From Motacilla alba alba (lineage: Eukaryota; Chordata; Aves; Passeriformes; Motacillidae): a stretch of DNA of 64,000 nt. Position numbers and translations under genes: made by a program. How positions within the stretch are numbered: the first letter of the stretch is position 1; each line of letters opens with the position of its first letter. The stretch spans positions 34,314,911 through 34,378,910 of the forward strand of contig NC_052046.1 of assembly GCF_015832195.1 (NCBI RefSeq). Reading direction: 5' to 3'. This document shows positions 1-13,306 of this stretch, piece after piece. Below the pieces are notes generated by a model. It saw only the letters and a program-made list of their open reading frames with translations, was not told the origin of the DNA and searched no databases.

Positions 1-3000
1 TACAGGGTTGCTCCTAGGCACAAAAGAAATACCATGAAAATGAAGTAATGTTTCTGTTAAGTATAGACATTTCATGAAACTGTAGAGCTGTAGATGTCAT
101 TGTCTGGAAAAGGAAAACTATAGTTATTCTCTTTAGCTGAGATACTCTGATAATATTTTGCTAATTTTAATAATAATTACTAAAGATAAATCTAAATTTT
201 ACATGAGTAGAGGGGAAGCAGAGTCGGAGAACAGAGATTTACTATGGGTACAGAGCCAAAAGCCTTGCTTGCCTTTTGAGTGATTTTGGCTATTAGGGGT
301 CAAAAACCTGCAGTAAGAATTTCTGGAGGACAGTGAAAGGGGAAACAATTTTCTGTTGGTAGAAGAAAGCATCCTTTGTCATGGCTGCAACACTGGAAAG
401 CCTGGGCAGAAAGGGAGAAATTCTGGCAACATTTGGTAATCAGCAACTGGAAACTATGAGGTTCCCCTAAGGGAACAGGGAGAAAATTCTCAGCATCAGA
501 TCTCTTTACCAAAGACATTTTCTCTAACTGGGTCGCTCTTCTGGCTGGCTTTCAGCTATATACACCACTGGGGAAAAGCAGGGACTTTCAGCATATGAAA
601 GCCTTTCATGTTAAAATGCAAAAGCAAAAGTAATGAAGCAAACCAAAAGCCACCGATGTAAGTGTCACCTCAAATCTGAGAGTGCATTCATTAGCTCCAC
701 TGCAACAAAATGCTCTGCTGTGTCCTATATTTCCTCTTGCTTTGTACACATGACAGCAAATGCTCTCATCACAATTGTTTGTAGAGATCTATTAATTAAC
801 AAATCACAGTTAATGTCTTGACAGTCAGCAGAGCACAAAGCTCTTCTTGCAGTGGGTAAGCCACAGCAAATTCTGTGCACTCGTCGTGTTTCTGTCACCA
901 GGAATTTGCCTGGACACCCCTGGTGCAGCACATGGCTGATGGCCTCACAGCTGCACCAGAGTATGGCTAATATATTTCATGGCTGTACTGGCTTAGCGGT
1001 CCCAGGAGCAAGTTTTTAGGTGTTTTATGTCCCTTGCCTGAGGTGACCATGATGAAGCATGTGGTGCTGGTGGGCCGGCGCTGCTTGGGCTGCAGCCCAA
1101 CCACTAGGGTCTGGCGGGGACCTTCTGCCGGTCTGGGTCACTCACCAAAGGAGGCAGCTGTGCCTCCTCAAGGAGCCTTTCATGAGGAGACTCTAAGAGT
1201 ATTTGAGTCTAAGAAATATTTGTTAATATTTCTTATTTACTTATAAAAGCTTCCAGTATCCTGCATGGTGTTTAAAACACACTGGTAAATCTTCTATATG
1301 TAAAAGCATTTTCTACTCTAACTACTCTATCAGGCAAGATATAATAGCAGTTTACTTACATATGTCACTCTTTAGTGCTCACACTGAAATTTTACTGCTT
1401 TCTTCACATTTTTGCACTTATATAAATATAAAGTGTGTATTTATATATGGGTCATATAAATACACCCACATAGTATGGTAGATTTCTGAATCATCAAGTG
1501 TTTCTATTCCATAAGGAGAATTCTTTTGGAACAAATTAATGACAAAAAGACATTGGTTTAAATATATTTAGTGTTTTATTTGGTGTTTTAAAAGGTCTGC
1601 TGAAAAGTTTTTAATATGATTATATGCACCACAGAAAACAATATATACTTAATTTGTGAAGGAAATAAATATCTGACATAATGATTTAAATCTTTATTTT
1701 TCTCCCTTGACATGGTGGCTGGTGACACTTAAATGTACTTTTTTTTCCCTTTCCTTTTGACAGAGTAATAAAAATCTCATTATCTCTGAATAGGCAGCAA
1801 TTTCGTTATCTAATCTTTTTACCAAAAGGTTAGTTAATTAATCAGAAACAAATCCTGATTATTATTTCAATAGAATTAGAAAGACAAATCACCAGAGTAC
1901 GGCTAAATAGGGCAGGCCTGTGGTTTAACCTGCTTCATTTACATCCAAGTACAATGACTGTCAGAAGCTCGCAGTGAGCAAACAGCCCCCAGAACATAAG
2001 CCAGCAGATGGTTTTCTCTTGTCGCTAGCCTTTCCTCTCCTCTAATGCCTCTGATCCCATTACCTCACTGAATCTGTTACCAGGGTAACTGTTAAATTGC
2101 TGTGAAAGGCATGGTAATAAAGTAACCTGTCACACTGGCAATAAAAGCAGCAGAATTTTCCTGTTCAGTGAACTTTTCAGCTCATCAATACTCACTTTAT
2201 GGAGAAATTCACCACTACACACAGGTCAGCTGCAGGAATTGTTTGTGAGGTTTTTGAAAAGCAAACCAAAGTTCATGTAAACATGGGAAAGTTATAATTA
2301 AAAACTGGATTCAGAAATGCACACACAGCTAATGCTTCACTATTTGCTGTAGAAGGTTAGTAGGAGATTAGAGATATTCAGATTCCTTTTTTTTTAAAGT
2401 GTGTTCTATAAATAACCTTTACTACCAGCAGGAAGGCAATTAATCCAAAATCATTTTGATAGTGTTTAAAACCTTAGCCACCATTGCATCAGGTTGCTTA
2501 CTTTTAGCAGCTGTACTCTGACCTACTTGTTAAAGTGAATTTTTATCACAGAATAATCTAATGCCAGAAGGATTCATTTAGAAGTGTTTTCCGGCATTTG
2601 TCTACATTCCATTGTTTTACAGACTTTGAAGCAAACTTGATATCTTTAACAGTTATTTGGCAACATGTGTCTGTTTCCATTAATAAAACTTTACTGAGTG
2701 TAATCCTAGAGAGAAAAAATGCATATGGCCACTGTGCCAGTCCCAGCTCAAAAGGCTTCTCCCAGTTTTCTAATGTAACATATCCGGCTGCAACTTTAAT
2801 CAAAAAAGAGTAGAACAAGATTTCTTTTTTTTTTTCCCTAGCATCACATGGCAAGAGGTTTTTTGATAGGGTACATGCACTGTTGGCCACTGATCAGAGC
2901 CCCATTTGAAAATGTCATGTGGAAAAGCCCTCCTGACTTCAATTAGGCTCACAAGAAACTGTAAGAACATGAATGAAAAAGAGAGTGCATATCTAATCCT

Positions 3001-3120
3001 GGTTATTAGCCTTTTGCAGACTCTACACTTTCAGCTTCATTTGGTAATGCCATTAATTATACAGCTCTAACCTTGGAATATATTGGAGTTTGCTTCTTGA
3101 GATAACTTCTCTCTCAGTCT
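1..3120. other. Unique AT-rich sequence, no gene seen
   Basis: No recognisable exon, RNA gene or repeat family is visible. Open frames on both strands are short (at most 110 codons) and resemble no family I know. A GC-richer patch around 950-1190 contains a few CpGs but no identifiable coding or repeat signature. The stretch around 1400-1460 is locally TA-rich. Best read as intergenic or intronic DNA. Confidence 0.6.
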
Positions 3121-3137
3121 CTTTGTTTGTTTGTTTT

Positions 3138-3190
<53 letters not shown>

Positions 3191-3191
3191 T
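3121..3191. repeat. (TTTG)n followed by (TTA)n microsatellite
   Basis: About four TTTG units run directly into an uninterrupted TTA/ATT trinucleotide array of roughly 17 units (about 3139-3190). The purity of the trinucleotide array suggests a length-variable microsatellite. Confidence 0.97.
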
Positions 3192-6100
3192 TCTTTTAAA
3201 CTTTCAGACACATCTTGTTATGAAAAATTGAAAGCATTTCTTTGACTGACAGCAAGCATGAGCCTGCAGTTCATATTTCAGCTGCAGGCTACAGAAGGGA
3301 TGTGTCTTTAAATAGTAGACACATTATATAGTCCTGAGAGTATGGATTTAAAGGAAAGGTTCTGGCAAATGAATCTTTGCAGAGATTATGTTCAACCTGT
3401 AGATAGCCACAATCACAACAATAGTCCTTGTCAGTCTGCTGCTGACAGGCATGGGATGATTTCACACTCCTGAATAAAGCCGCATTCATGACTTTAGCAA
3501 AAATTCTCAGAACTCGGGGAGATGTTTGGAGAGGAAAGGACACAATGATAATTCCACTGCATTTAGGAACAATATGAAGTGTGAGGTACTTGCCCAGACT
3601 AAGGTTCTTTCAAATTCTGGAAATCTTCAGAGGAAGTTTGTATGAAGAAGAACAAGCCAACTGCACAAAAACCTGCAAATTCAAAGCCTTAAGCAGAGAA
3701 ACACTTATTAAGCCACATAAAATAAAAGCATTTATGCTGATCTATAACCCAGAATCTAACTGGACTGTTTCTGAGATTTTGAGAACTAAACCTCTCTGGT
3801 GTCTGATATGTATAGTGCAGTTATAGATAAATGTCCCCAAATAAACCAAAATCCTTGCCCTTTCGAAGCGACTAGTAGGGGAATCACTGTTCTCATGAGA
3901 TCATTTTGCAGGTGTCAGAACTCCCAGTAAGATACCATGTGCAAAATCTTCATTTTGTGCTCTTTATTTTTAAATATGTCAGGAAGGGTGATATGAACAT
4001 AGTTTCAATGAAAAAATTGAGTTTTTAATAGATGTCATTGTTTTAATTTAAAATTTACTTTAAATTGTGTGTGTACTGGATTGTTCATGATTACACTTTG
4101 GCAGAATGCAAATATAAATGAGATGTCAACATGGATAAATTCCTTCCTTTGAAAATGTTTATGAATATTCATGAGCAACATTTGTTAGCTCATTTTCCCA
4201 GCTCTGGTTCAAATGCACAGAGCAGGGTTTCTGTGCTCTGCATCAGCCTGTATGGAAAAGCCTTTCTGCTGTACAGATTCTCTTGGTGTAAAGAGGCACT
4301 GCCTTTGGATGGTGGCTTTCTACTCCAATTTGATTTCGAGATCCCCGTGGCTGCAATTGCATATTCAAAAACAATCAAGAGTTCACACTGAGCTAAATTA
4401 CAACTGGGTCCATTTATATTCCTGCACCTTGGGCTTGCCTCACTGAAAACTTAAAATTGAAGCATCAGAAATTAAAAATGTTGTCAGAAGAGAATTAAAG
4501 GTGCTGTTTTGAAAGAGAAAAAAAGACGAATAATTGTGTCCCTCCTTCCACCAGATGCTATGTCCTTATTATTGTCCTCCTCAATAGCATGTTGTGACTA
4601 GACTCGCTGTACAGTGTATAGCCCTTTTCTCCTTGGATTAAGTTCAGCTCTGTGCACTGGAGCATCATGCAGCCTCAGCTCCACACAAATCTCACTCTTT
4701 CAGTGTGCTGCACAGCTCTTGCACAAGTTTTGCAAAGGTGTGGATTGCACCTTCCAGCTTTAGTTTCAAATACAAGTGGCAGTAAAAATACCACAGACAG
4801 ATAGATACACCATGCACTGCTGATAATTTTCCAACCTCCCTGACTAAAGTTAGTTTCTGAATGCCACAGTCAACCATAAAACCTGAAGGGCTAAATTAGC
4901 AAAAACAGCCAGGCATTTCCCACTTCTGGTGAGGTCCATACACATGACCAACATTTTTGTATCACTCCTAGCTTTGTGACAAATTAAGGCCTCAGATGCA
5001 TTAGAACCAAAGTTTTCACCCCATGTCCTCCAATTTTTCTAAGTTTCTTTTGTCTTTTTTTTCCCTGTTTGGACCAGCAATTTTTCCATGCTCCCGTTCT
5101 TTCTCTGAACATTTCTCACTGTCTGTCATATCTGCCAGCATTGAAATTCAAGGGAAAAAAAGAGCGTAGAAACAAATGTAAAACATATTGAACTACTCTT
5201 TCATTGAATACTTTATAGCGGGCTGAACTTGAGAAACAGATTCACAGAGAAAAAAAGTCCCAACACTGCTGCAGATTTCAATAGAGTTTTATTGATTTGC
5301 ATCAGCCGAGTAACCAAACTGCAGCTATTTATCCTGATGGAGTGAAAGAATTGGGAAGGACATCTGTCTCTCAGTGTTACCATATGGTTTGTTTGATCTT
5401 ACCTGTATGTATGATTGATCCTGTGAGCATATATTTAATGCATCTCTCATCCTATGACAGTGGAATAGTGTAAAATTGCATCTTCCTTTGTTTTCTCTTT
5501 TAAAATTTTACACTGTGTTCCCTGTATGGTCCTTTTTCCATGTAAAAATTAAAAATTTACAGCTCTTATATCCAACATGGACAATTATGTACAAACATCA
5601 ATCCTATCACTTACTCTGAAATAAAGCTTTATGATGCAAGCAGTTTTTTGTAGTCCTTCACACTGCCAGAGACCAGAATAGGGATGAGAGGGGGGACAAC
5701 AAAAGCCCACACCAACCCTGAATTTTTGATGTTGCTGCTGTTTTGTGCTGCGTCTTCAGGCTCCCTGAAGAAACAAGATGCATCAAGCGGTGCCTAAAAC
5801 ATGTTCTCTTCAAACATTGGGAATGATTATTTCAGCAAGTTTTAGCTTTCAGCAGCAACATATGTAGCAGCAGCTGTGCAGTAATGCTTTGAGATTTTGG
5901 GTACTTTGGAACACATAAGAAAACTGTGACTTGCATGTAAAGACAGGAAAATTTTTTTTCCTCGTTCAAAATTGTGCTGAGACTTCAGAAGCTTAAAGGA
6001 CTAAGAAAGTACCTTACTTCACCCACTTGGATCCAGTGATCTCCCCTCCAAGAATTTTAATAGATTATATATATGAAAATATGAAAAAAATTGACCAATA

Positions 6101-9100
6101 AAAATCTTCTACTATTTTAACTAACTGGTTTGTATCAAAATTTCACACCAAACAAAAGTGTCTTTGATCCCCAGCTAGCCTCTTTTCCTCACCAGGTCTT
6201 TCATTCATGTTTTTTTTCTATTATTTTTCTTTCTATATGCTACCAACAGAAAATCCATGGGCACAGCCTCAAGATCAAAGATGAAGTTTAATCTTCAGAT
6301 TGTGCTGCTTATGCTCATAAACCACTCAAGCCCCAATCCTGCTGTCTGTGACAGTGACAGAATCCTTGATTCAATTATAGGTTGAAGTCAATGGGGAACA
6401 TGCTTTAATCTGTGTAAAAACAAAGGGATAAAACAGAAATATGTACCATTCTAAGGATGATACTTTATTACACTGAGACATCAGTCAGTGTTGCAATAAA
6501 GCAGGCTGGGTTTGGAAAATGGATGAGATTAAATTGTCTGCTGGGCTATGGCTGCCTCTCACATACAGACTGGTGCGTGTACTGCTCTATTTCTCTGTCA
6601 TTTATCTCGCTCACAAAGACTCTGATCCACTACATGTTGTGTGATAGCACAAATTTCATGACATGAAGGATTCCCAGAATTATCAAGAATTAGACCATTA
6701 TTCTAAATATGATAGGATTTTTCAAATACTATTAGGAAATCAGAAATTATTCCGAGGTGTAATTCCATTGAAATAATCAACATTTTTGCTCTAGCATTAG
6801 TATGCTCACATGTCAGGGTGTCTGGAATCCATTTCCACATTTGCCTGTGCCTTTTTAACACTCAGTGTTGAGTGCCTCTTACAAGGTAAATTTAACAGAA
6901 AGGTAACTTTACAGAGAGCTGGCTGGGCTGTAGTGATGACAGCCTTCCACCATGTTAAAGTAAAATTCCTTTATGAGTATTGCTGACATTCCCCAAGCTC
7001 CATTATTGTTATTCCAGTTTCAGAAAACACTTTAATACATGCTTTATTTCAAGACACATGTTTCAAATATCGTGAGATTTTGGCATTTGCTTAAGTACTT
7101 TCACAATTTGATTAGTTAAACAGTGAGGGAGTGACAGCCATGAAGAGAAAGAACAATTTTGGAACTAACAGTCCTTCCATGTATAAATTCTTAAGTTTTA
7201 GCCCACCCATCTCACTCCTTCCTTTTTTCCACTTTCCACCCCTCCAATTGTGGTACTCTGAGTGACAGCATTTGGGTGATGGCAAATGCAGGAACAGCAG
7301 AAGTAGACAGAAGACTCCCTGTGCTCTTGCTTCAGCCAGTGTCTGCCTCTGCCCCCTCCATTACTGAGTGCAGCACATTGGCCTGTTAAACACGGATTTT
7401 TTGTGTTAAAAGAGCTTGTCTCTTTTTTTTTTTTTCACCAGAAAAAGGTATATTTGCATTGTTGAGACTTCTTTTTTTTTTAAGATATGTATTCCATTGT
7501 ATCAAGTGATGCTTAATAACTTGACATTACTGTGTGGCACAATGAAAAGCAGAACAACTTCTTTTGGGAAGGAGAGTGAAAAGTCTTGGCATGATGTGAG
7601 AGCAAACAGCAGCTCATTCCGTGCTCACACCACCAATAAACCACCAGTAAACCATCTTTCAATTATCCCAATAGTTTTAACATACTTCCACAAAAAAAAA
7701 ATATTTGATATCTAGTGTGATTAAGCTTCTTAGCTTGCACTTTAATAAATCTGTGTCTTCTTCCTGTCATTTTCTTTGAATAGAAGTTATATATTACAAA
7801 AAAAAAATTGTTACAGATTGATTTAAAATATACAGGAATGAGTTAGCAGGAAAGAAATAAGGAATATCCCCTGAATAACAATGTTTTATTCAGCAAAAAT
7901 GACCTTTCAGAGGCTGCACTTGCCAAGAAGATCCTGAACTTCTCTCAAGTTACAGACATTTCACACACCAGGGGAAGGCTGTACTGAAAAGTATGTGAAA
8001 AAACAAATAATTTACTTCTCACTGGTGTAGTTAGAGAAAGTTGAGAGGGCTTCCTTTACAGTGAGTGCCATTTAAAAGCCAGCATTTGTCAACAGATCCC
8101 ACACAGTTGTTTCCTGCAATGCTCTGGTGCTTCAGAAGCTGCTCAGTGACAGGTCTTGGCTAATACTGACTTTTAAGAGGCAACCAGTATAATTACAGCA
8201 TTCATGGAAGTGAGAGATGAACAGTGTGGACTGAAAAGGAGCCAGGTATCACATTGTGTGGGCAGGGGCCATGCCTGGCTTCCCACACCACGCTGCCAGT
8301 TCCACTTGCCCCAGAGCAGCAGAGTGCCTGCTATCCCCATCCTGCACTGCTCCCAAGCTGGAGCTAAGCTGTCAATTTTTTTTTCCCCCAAACTTCACAG
8401 TGGATTTTATAATGAGATGGTTTTGAAAGAATGAGAGGTCACCAAGCATCTTTGCACGCCTAACATGAAAGTGAAAGTCATTTAATCTGCTGTCTTTCTG
8501 TTCACATTTTTCTGTGACATCAAGAGGATGGAGGCTCACAAAGATGGCATGTGTCTGGTGGATGTAAGCCAGGCTATGTATGTCTTAAAGTAACTCATTT
8601 TTCAATAGCATCCATTTGCCAGATATATTCTCTTCTTATGATGAGGATGTAATTCACTATACAAACTGAAGTTCACATACAAACTAAAATTCATTTTGTC
8701 ATATGAGCTAACATTTTATTAGCATTAATTTTAAAAATTGCATTTAAATGAGTCCTATTTCATATGCAAAGTTCTTGATGCCAGATTTAATGTTATTCAT
8801 GCATTAGTGTTATCCTTGTCTGTTCGTCATATGTTGTGAATGTCTCTATGGTCCATAGGATAATGAAGAATACTGATTTGTTGATGAAGAGTATCTTCCA
8901 TGCTAAGGGACTTAATTAAAGCTATAAGATGAATTTTAGCACTTCATTCTTTCACCACATTGTGAATGTAGTCCGTTGTCATATTAATGTTCGAAATGTG
9001 AGTAGTTGTACATCTGAATAGTTTCATTGAAATCAATGGGCCTAACTCATATGAGTAAGGTCTTAAAAAGCTGGAATATATTTTTACTCATACTGAGACC

Positions 9101-10119
9101 ATGTCTTCCTTGTTCATTGTTTCTTAACTCGTACTATTAATCTGCTGGTACCATCACTCAGTTTCACTGAAGAGTATCCAAAGCAAGAATCAGTTTCTGT
9201 AATTTTTGGGGACTCACAGCAGTCACTTCAATGTAAATAGTAAAAGTCATCTGAAATAAAAACAATTCTCTGAGATGTAAACTCACTGTTTCATATATAA
9301 GTAATTATTTTTCTGGCAGTACAGAAAATGAAAACTGAAATATTTATGGCTCCTCATACCACTGATTTCAGTGTACTCCTACTTGCCTTACTGCATGGTA
9401 CACCTTCCCACATTTAACAAGCCAAGTGTGAGTAAGAAAGCAGTACTTACACAGGTGTAGGGGTTTATGAGTAACCAGCACAGGTTTCCTTTCTGCACAG
9501 ATTCCATTGTTCATTCTTATTTGGCAGCCTTTGACAGCCAGTTGTCAGGTGAAAGGAGCAGGACTGTGTTCTAAAAGCTCTGTTTTCCCTGATTCATCCA
9601 AATGTTGCCTGAAGTACAATTTTGCCCCATGGATCTATGTTCCAAGGGTACATTACACATATAAAACATGTGCTGACCTGTTTGTCTGTGCCATGTGTTT
9701 CCTCTGCATAAAGGCACATATGATCAAGAAGGTTTGAGTCATAATTATCAGATGGGTGCTGTCATCAGACCATTATGTTAATTTATATGAATATAATACA
9801 GCCAAGCACAGCCAACAGAGAATTCCCCTGCGTAGTCAAAGGCAGCACAACAGGCGGTGTGCCACCACCTCTGAGACCATTAACAGTAAAGGTGGAAATA
9901 TAGGCATCATATTGCCCAATTAATCTAAGCACCATCCTTCTAAAACTTATTTTGTAGGATTCTTTTTTTCTAAAAGGAAAAAGAAAGTTTCCACAATCGT
10001 CTCTTTCTTCTCAATTTCAGTTCTGAAAGTCATTGGACAGAGTAGCAGCAAAATTATATCTTATACTTGTGCAGTCTGCTTCTCCTGGTGAAATATACCT
10101 TTGTCTCCTTTCCTGGGCC
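3192..10119. other. Unique AT-rich sequence, no gene seen
   Basis: Nearly 7 kb without a recognisable gene or repeat family. The longest frame is 99 codons (7416-7715, plus) and is dominated by residues from T-rich sequence at its start. Short homopolymer runs occur at about 7423-7435 (T), 7689-7698 (A) and 7798-7807 (A). I see no retroelement tail, splice-bounded exon with familiar protein content, or structural RNA here. Confidence 0.6.
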
Positions 10120-10142
10120 AAAAAAAAAAAAAAAAAAAAAAA
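10120..10142. repeat. Poly(A) tract, 23 bp
   Basis: An uninterrupted run of 23 A. It could be a retroposed poly(A) tail, but there is no polyadenylation signal a short distance upstream and no recognisable gene-derived sequence beside it, so it is annotated only as a homopolymer. Confidence 0.95.
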
Positions 10143-13100
10143 GAAAATAAGATGAGAGAAATAGCTGACATAAAGAGATAGGATAAGACATAGTTCTACC
10201 CAGTTTCCTTTTCAGGTAAGATTATGAAAAATGGGATTGATTAGGTAAATATACATGCAGATATTTTATTGTTGCCTTGTACTTTCAGTACTATAATAAT
10301 ATTTTGACTTTATTATTGTATTTTATGACATAATTATTATTCAAATTTGTAAATTTAAAAATATCACTGTACAACTCCCCACTGTAAATAAACAAAATAT
10401 CTATTTGTATGTTCCTGCAACATATCAGGGCAATTTATTAGGGTATAAGACTAAAATTAGGGAAAATGAAGGATAGATTAAAAATAATCACCCTAAAAAT
10501 CATTGGGAAAAAAAGCCCAGAGTGTAGACAAGAAAGAGAGGGAATTTAGGACTAGGAGATTTTATAGACACTTTTAAGCTTTGTTTAAAATGGTCACTCT
10601 GGCAGCATGTCTGAATATTCTGCTATTTTTTGACAAAGAGCTTAAAATTAATCCCATGGTAACTGAATTTGATCTCTTTGGAAAGTTCCAAGAGCAAAGC
10701 TACTGTTGAGCAGACCTGTGTCTCCCTCCACATCTTGCTGCCCTGGGAAAATGATAATAATAAAGAAACACTTCTCGTAGCACCAATACAGCAATCATGC
10801 TGGGTCATGAAACTAATTATGTTTTGTGATGGTGGAAATTCTCCATTTCTGTGTGAAGGGGCACTGCTGCATGATAGATGAATGTTGGAAAGGCAGTACA
10901 TTGTGCTCTTTCATCTCTGTCACTGCATATTTATTCTAACTGCTCCTAAATTATTCATTTTCTTTAAGCAATCAATATTAATAATCTGATTTGCTCCTTG
11001 GCATTTTTAGTCACACTTCTGTTTAACTGACTGTAAATAAAGGTCACTTGGAGGCTTCCTGCTGCTGTTCTGAAGGTCCTTGCCTAATTAATTCCCAACA
11101 CTTTTTTTTCCCTGTGACTCTGATTAGCAGTTGCAATCAAGTTCAGCAATTAGCTGCCTCCTTGCACAGTGATTTGCTCACTCTGCCTCCCTGCTACATT
11201 TGGTCTCTACTACACAAAGGCAAATGGAGTAATTTAAATGTATTTGTTTTGTGTTCCATGACCATGCAGAACAGGTCAGATTTGTCACTGCTTGCACATA
11301 ACCTTTGCCCACCTACATCATACCTCCTAATCATCCATGGTGCCCCATAAGACATCATAAACATAATGAACAGCCTCACCAACAACCCACTTGTGTTACG
11401 CCTAATCTCAGACTTGTGAATCAGCAAACAGCACATTAAATAATTCTTGCTTATTTAAGAACACCTACAGTTTAACTTACATAAAATTACTTTTTAAAAA
11501 GGGGGTTGCTTCTTATTTAATGGTTTTACTTCAGTCTGCTTGGGGCCATGGACAAGCCCCACATTTAAACACCTTTGGATGCCAGCTTCCAGGTCACAGG
11601 AAGACACAGATCTTGTGTTAAAGCTTGAGAAATAATAACCTCAATGAACTCTTTTCATCCTTTCATTCAGAACCATAGAAAAGTTGCGGAAAACATCAGG
11701 ACTAATTTAATTAATAAGTTAGACTCTAGTAAGAAGGGATGTCTAATTAGTAGTTGAAAGTGCCAGGAGGACAATCTTCTCCAGGAGACTCCTCTTCAGC
11801 AATTCTGCCTTTGAAAAGCAAGAAGCAAGAGACAAAGAGTAAAAATAAACATTACATAAATATCATAGGCATTCTTCACAGGCTTTTCAGTGTTCTCCTT
11901 CTTATTACTGCACCCTGGGTAACAACTTCCAAGCAATAGTGTTTAATGAAGAATTTCTGCAAAGAAAATACTTTCTTTTCCCCCAAGTTTGTTTATAAGT
12001 TCATTGATTTAAATTATTCTAATTCTGACTCCATATGGAGAGTTGTTTCCATTTCCAGAATGGTTTCCACTGTCTGAGCAGAAAACTAAGATGTATGCGC
12101 AAGAGAAATCCTTCTATAGGTGAAGTTTGTCTCAATGTGTTTACACATCCAATGAATCTATAGACAGATTTTAAAATGGTGTAAGAACTGTACCCATGAG
12201 AAAGATTGGCATGTCAATCCACAATGTTTCTGTTAGTATTATTATTTTTTATGCATCCCTGTCCTTGACAAGTAAGGCAACAGTAGGACTGAATAATACC
12301 ACCAGAATGAAATGAATATTTCTGAATACATCTTTAAGACATAGTGAGACTGTAAGGAAGAAAATTATAGGTATAAATTCTCACATATGGGCATAAGGAT
12401 TTAAATTTTCACCTACCTTTCACAACTCACTCCAAAAAATGTCAACATATTTCATTTTTGAGTTCTTGGAACTTAGGGGAGTTTGTATTGGTGGATTTGA
12501 GTGCCCTGAAAAAGAAATTGATCAGAACTTAATCTGGTTACTCTTTACTTACAATTTACTAAGTATATAAAAGCAGTTATTTAAATCACAGTCCATTTCT
12601 ACTGCTAACACCTATAGAAGCTCTCTTCTGACAGCAGCAAGCCAAAGCATGCGTGCCTTAAAAAAGCAAATGTTCTTTCTCCTTTCTGTTCTGGCAAGTG
12701 TGTTCACTTAATCTCACAGGAGATCTGTCAGCTTTCCCCAACTCCAAAAGCAATTCTTTAGCACTTATTGAAAAGTGCTGTAAGCGAAAGGCAGCAAAGC
12801 TGACTGGTGTTTGCACGCAGAGACAGGCAACCAGAGCCCTGAGTCACTCTGTCTCTCCAGTGTGTGCTGCACAAGATCAGGGCTAGAAGCAACAGTTAAA
12901 TCGTTCTTGGACTTACTACTTAATGAACATAAATACACAAATTATGCCATTTGTTGGAATGATGATATTGCCGTGAATCATTATATAAAACATACGGTGC
13001 TTTGAAATATAGGCATGTAAACATAGCGGAGCACTTGTATGGGTGTAAAACTCACACACTCAAAACAGATCACTCATTTCTACGGTGGCAACTTTCCATG

Positions 13101-13195
13101 TTTGGTCTCATCCCAAAATTGAGCACTTGGAACAATTAAAAAAATTTATTTTCAGTTATTTGAGATTTATGACAATGAAAACTATTAGTTTGAAT
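10143..13195. other. Unique AT-rich sequence, no gene seen
   Basis: No recognisable coding or repeat signature. Overlapping short frames on both strands at 10623-10901 and 11048-11436 look like chance, with no familiar motif. The 10240-10500 part is particularly A/T-rich. Confidence 0.6.
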
Positions 13196-13306
13196 AAAAA
13201 TCCAAACCTAACCCACAAAAAAACCAAACAGAAACCCCAGCCAATAAACTAACCAACCAAATAAAAAACCATAAAAAAGTAAAACAAAAAAAAACTCCAA
13301 AACCTT
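13196..13306. repeat. A/C-rich low-complexity tract
   Basis: The plus strand is almost entirely A and C, with irregular AACC, AAAC and poly-A blocks. It is a degenerate simple repeat rather than a clean tandem array. Similar A-rich, C-interrupted stretches occur at 59149-59308. Confidence 0.85.

Noticed and set aside
10000..10142. Poly(A) tract as a retroposed gene tail
   Set aside because: No polyadenylation signal close upstream and no recognisable gene-derived sequence.
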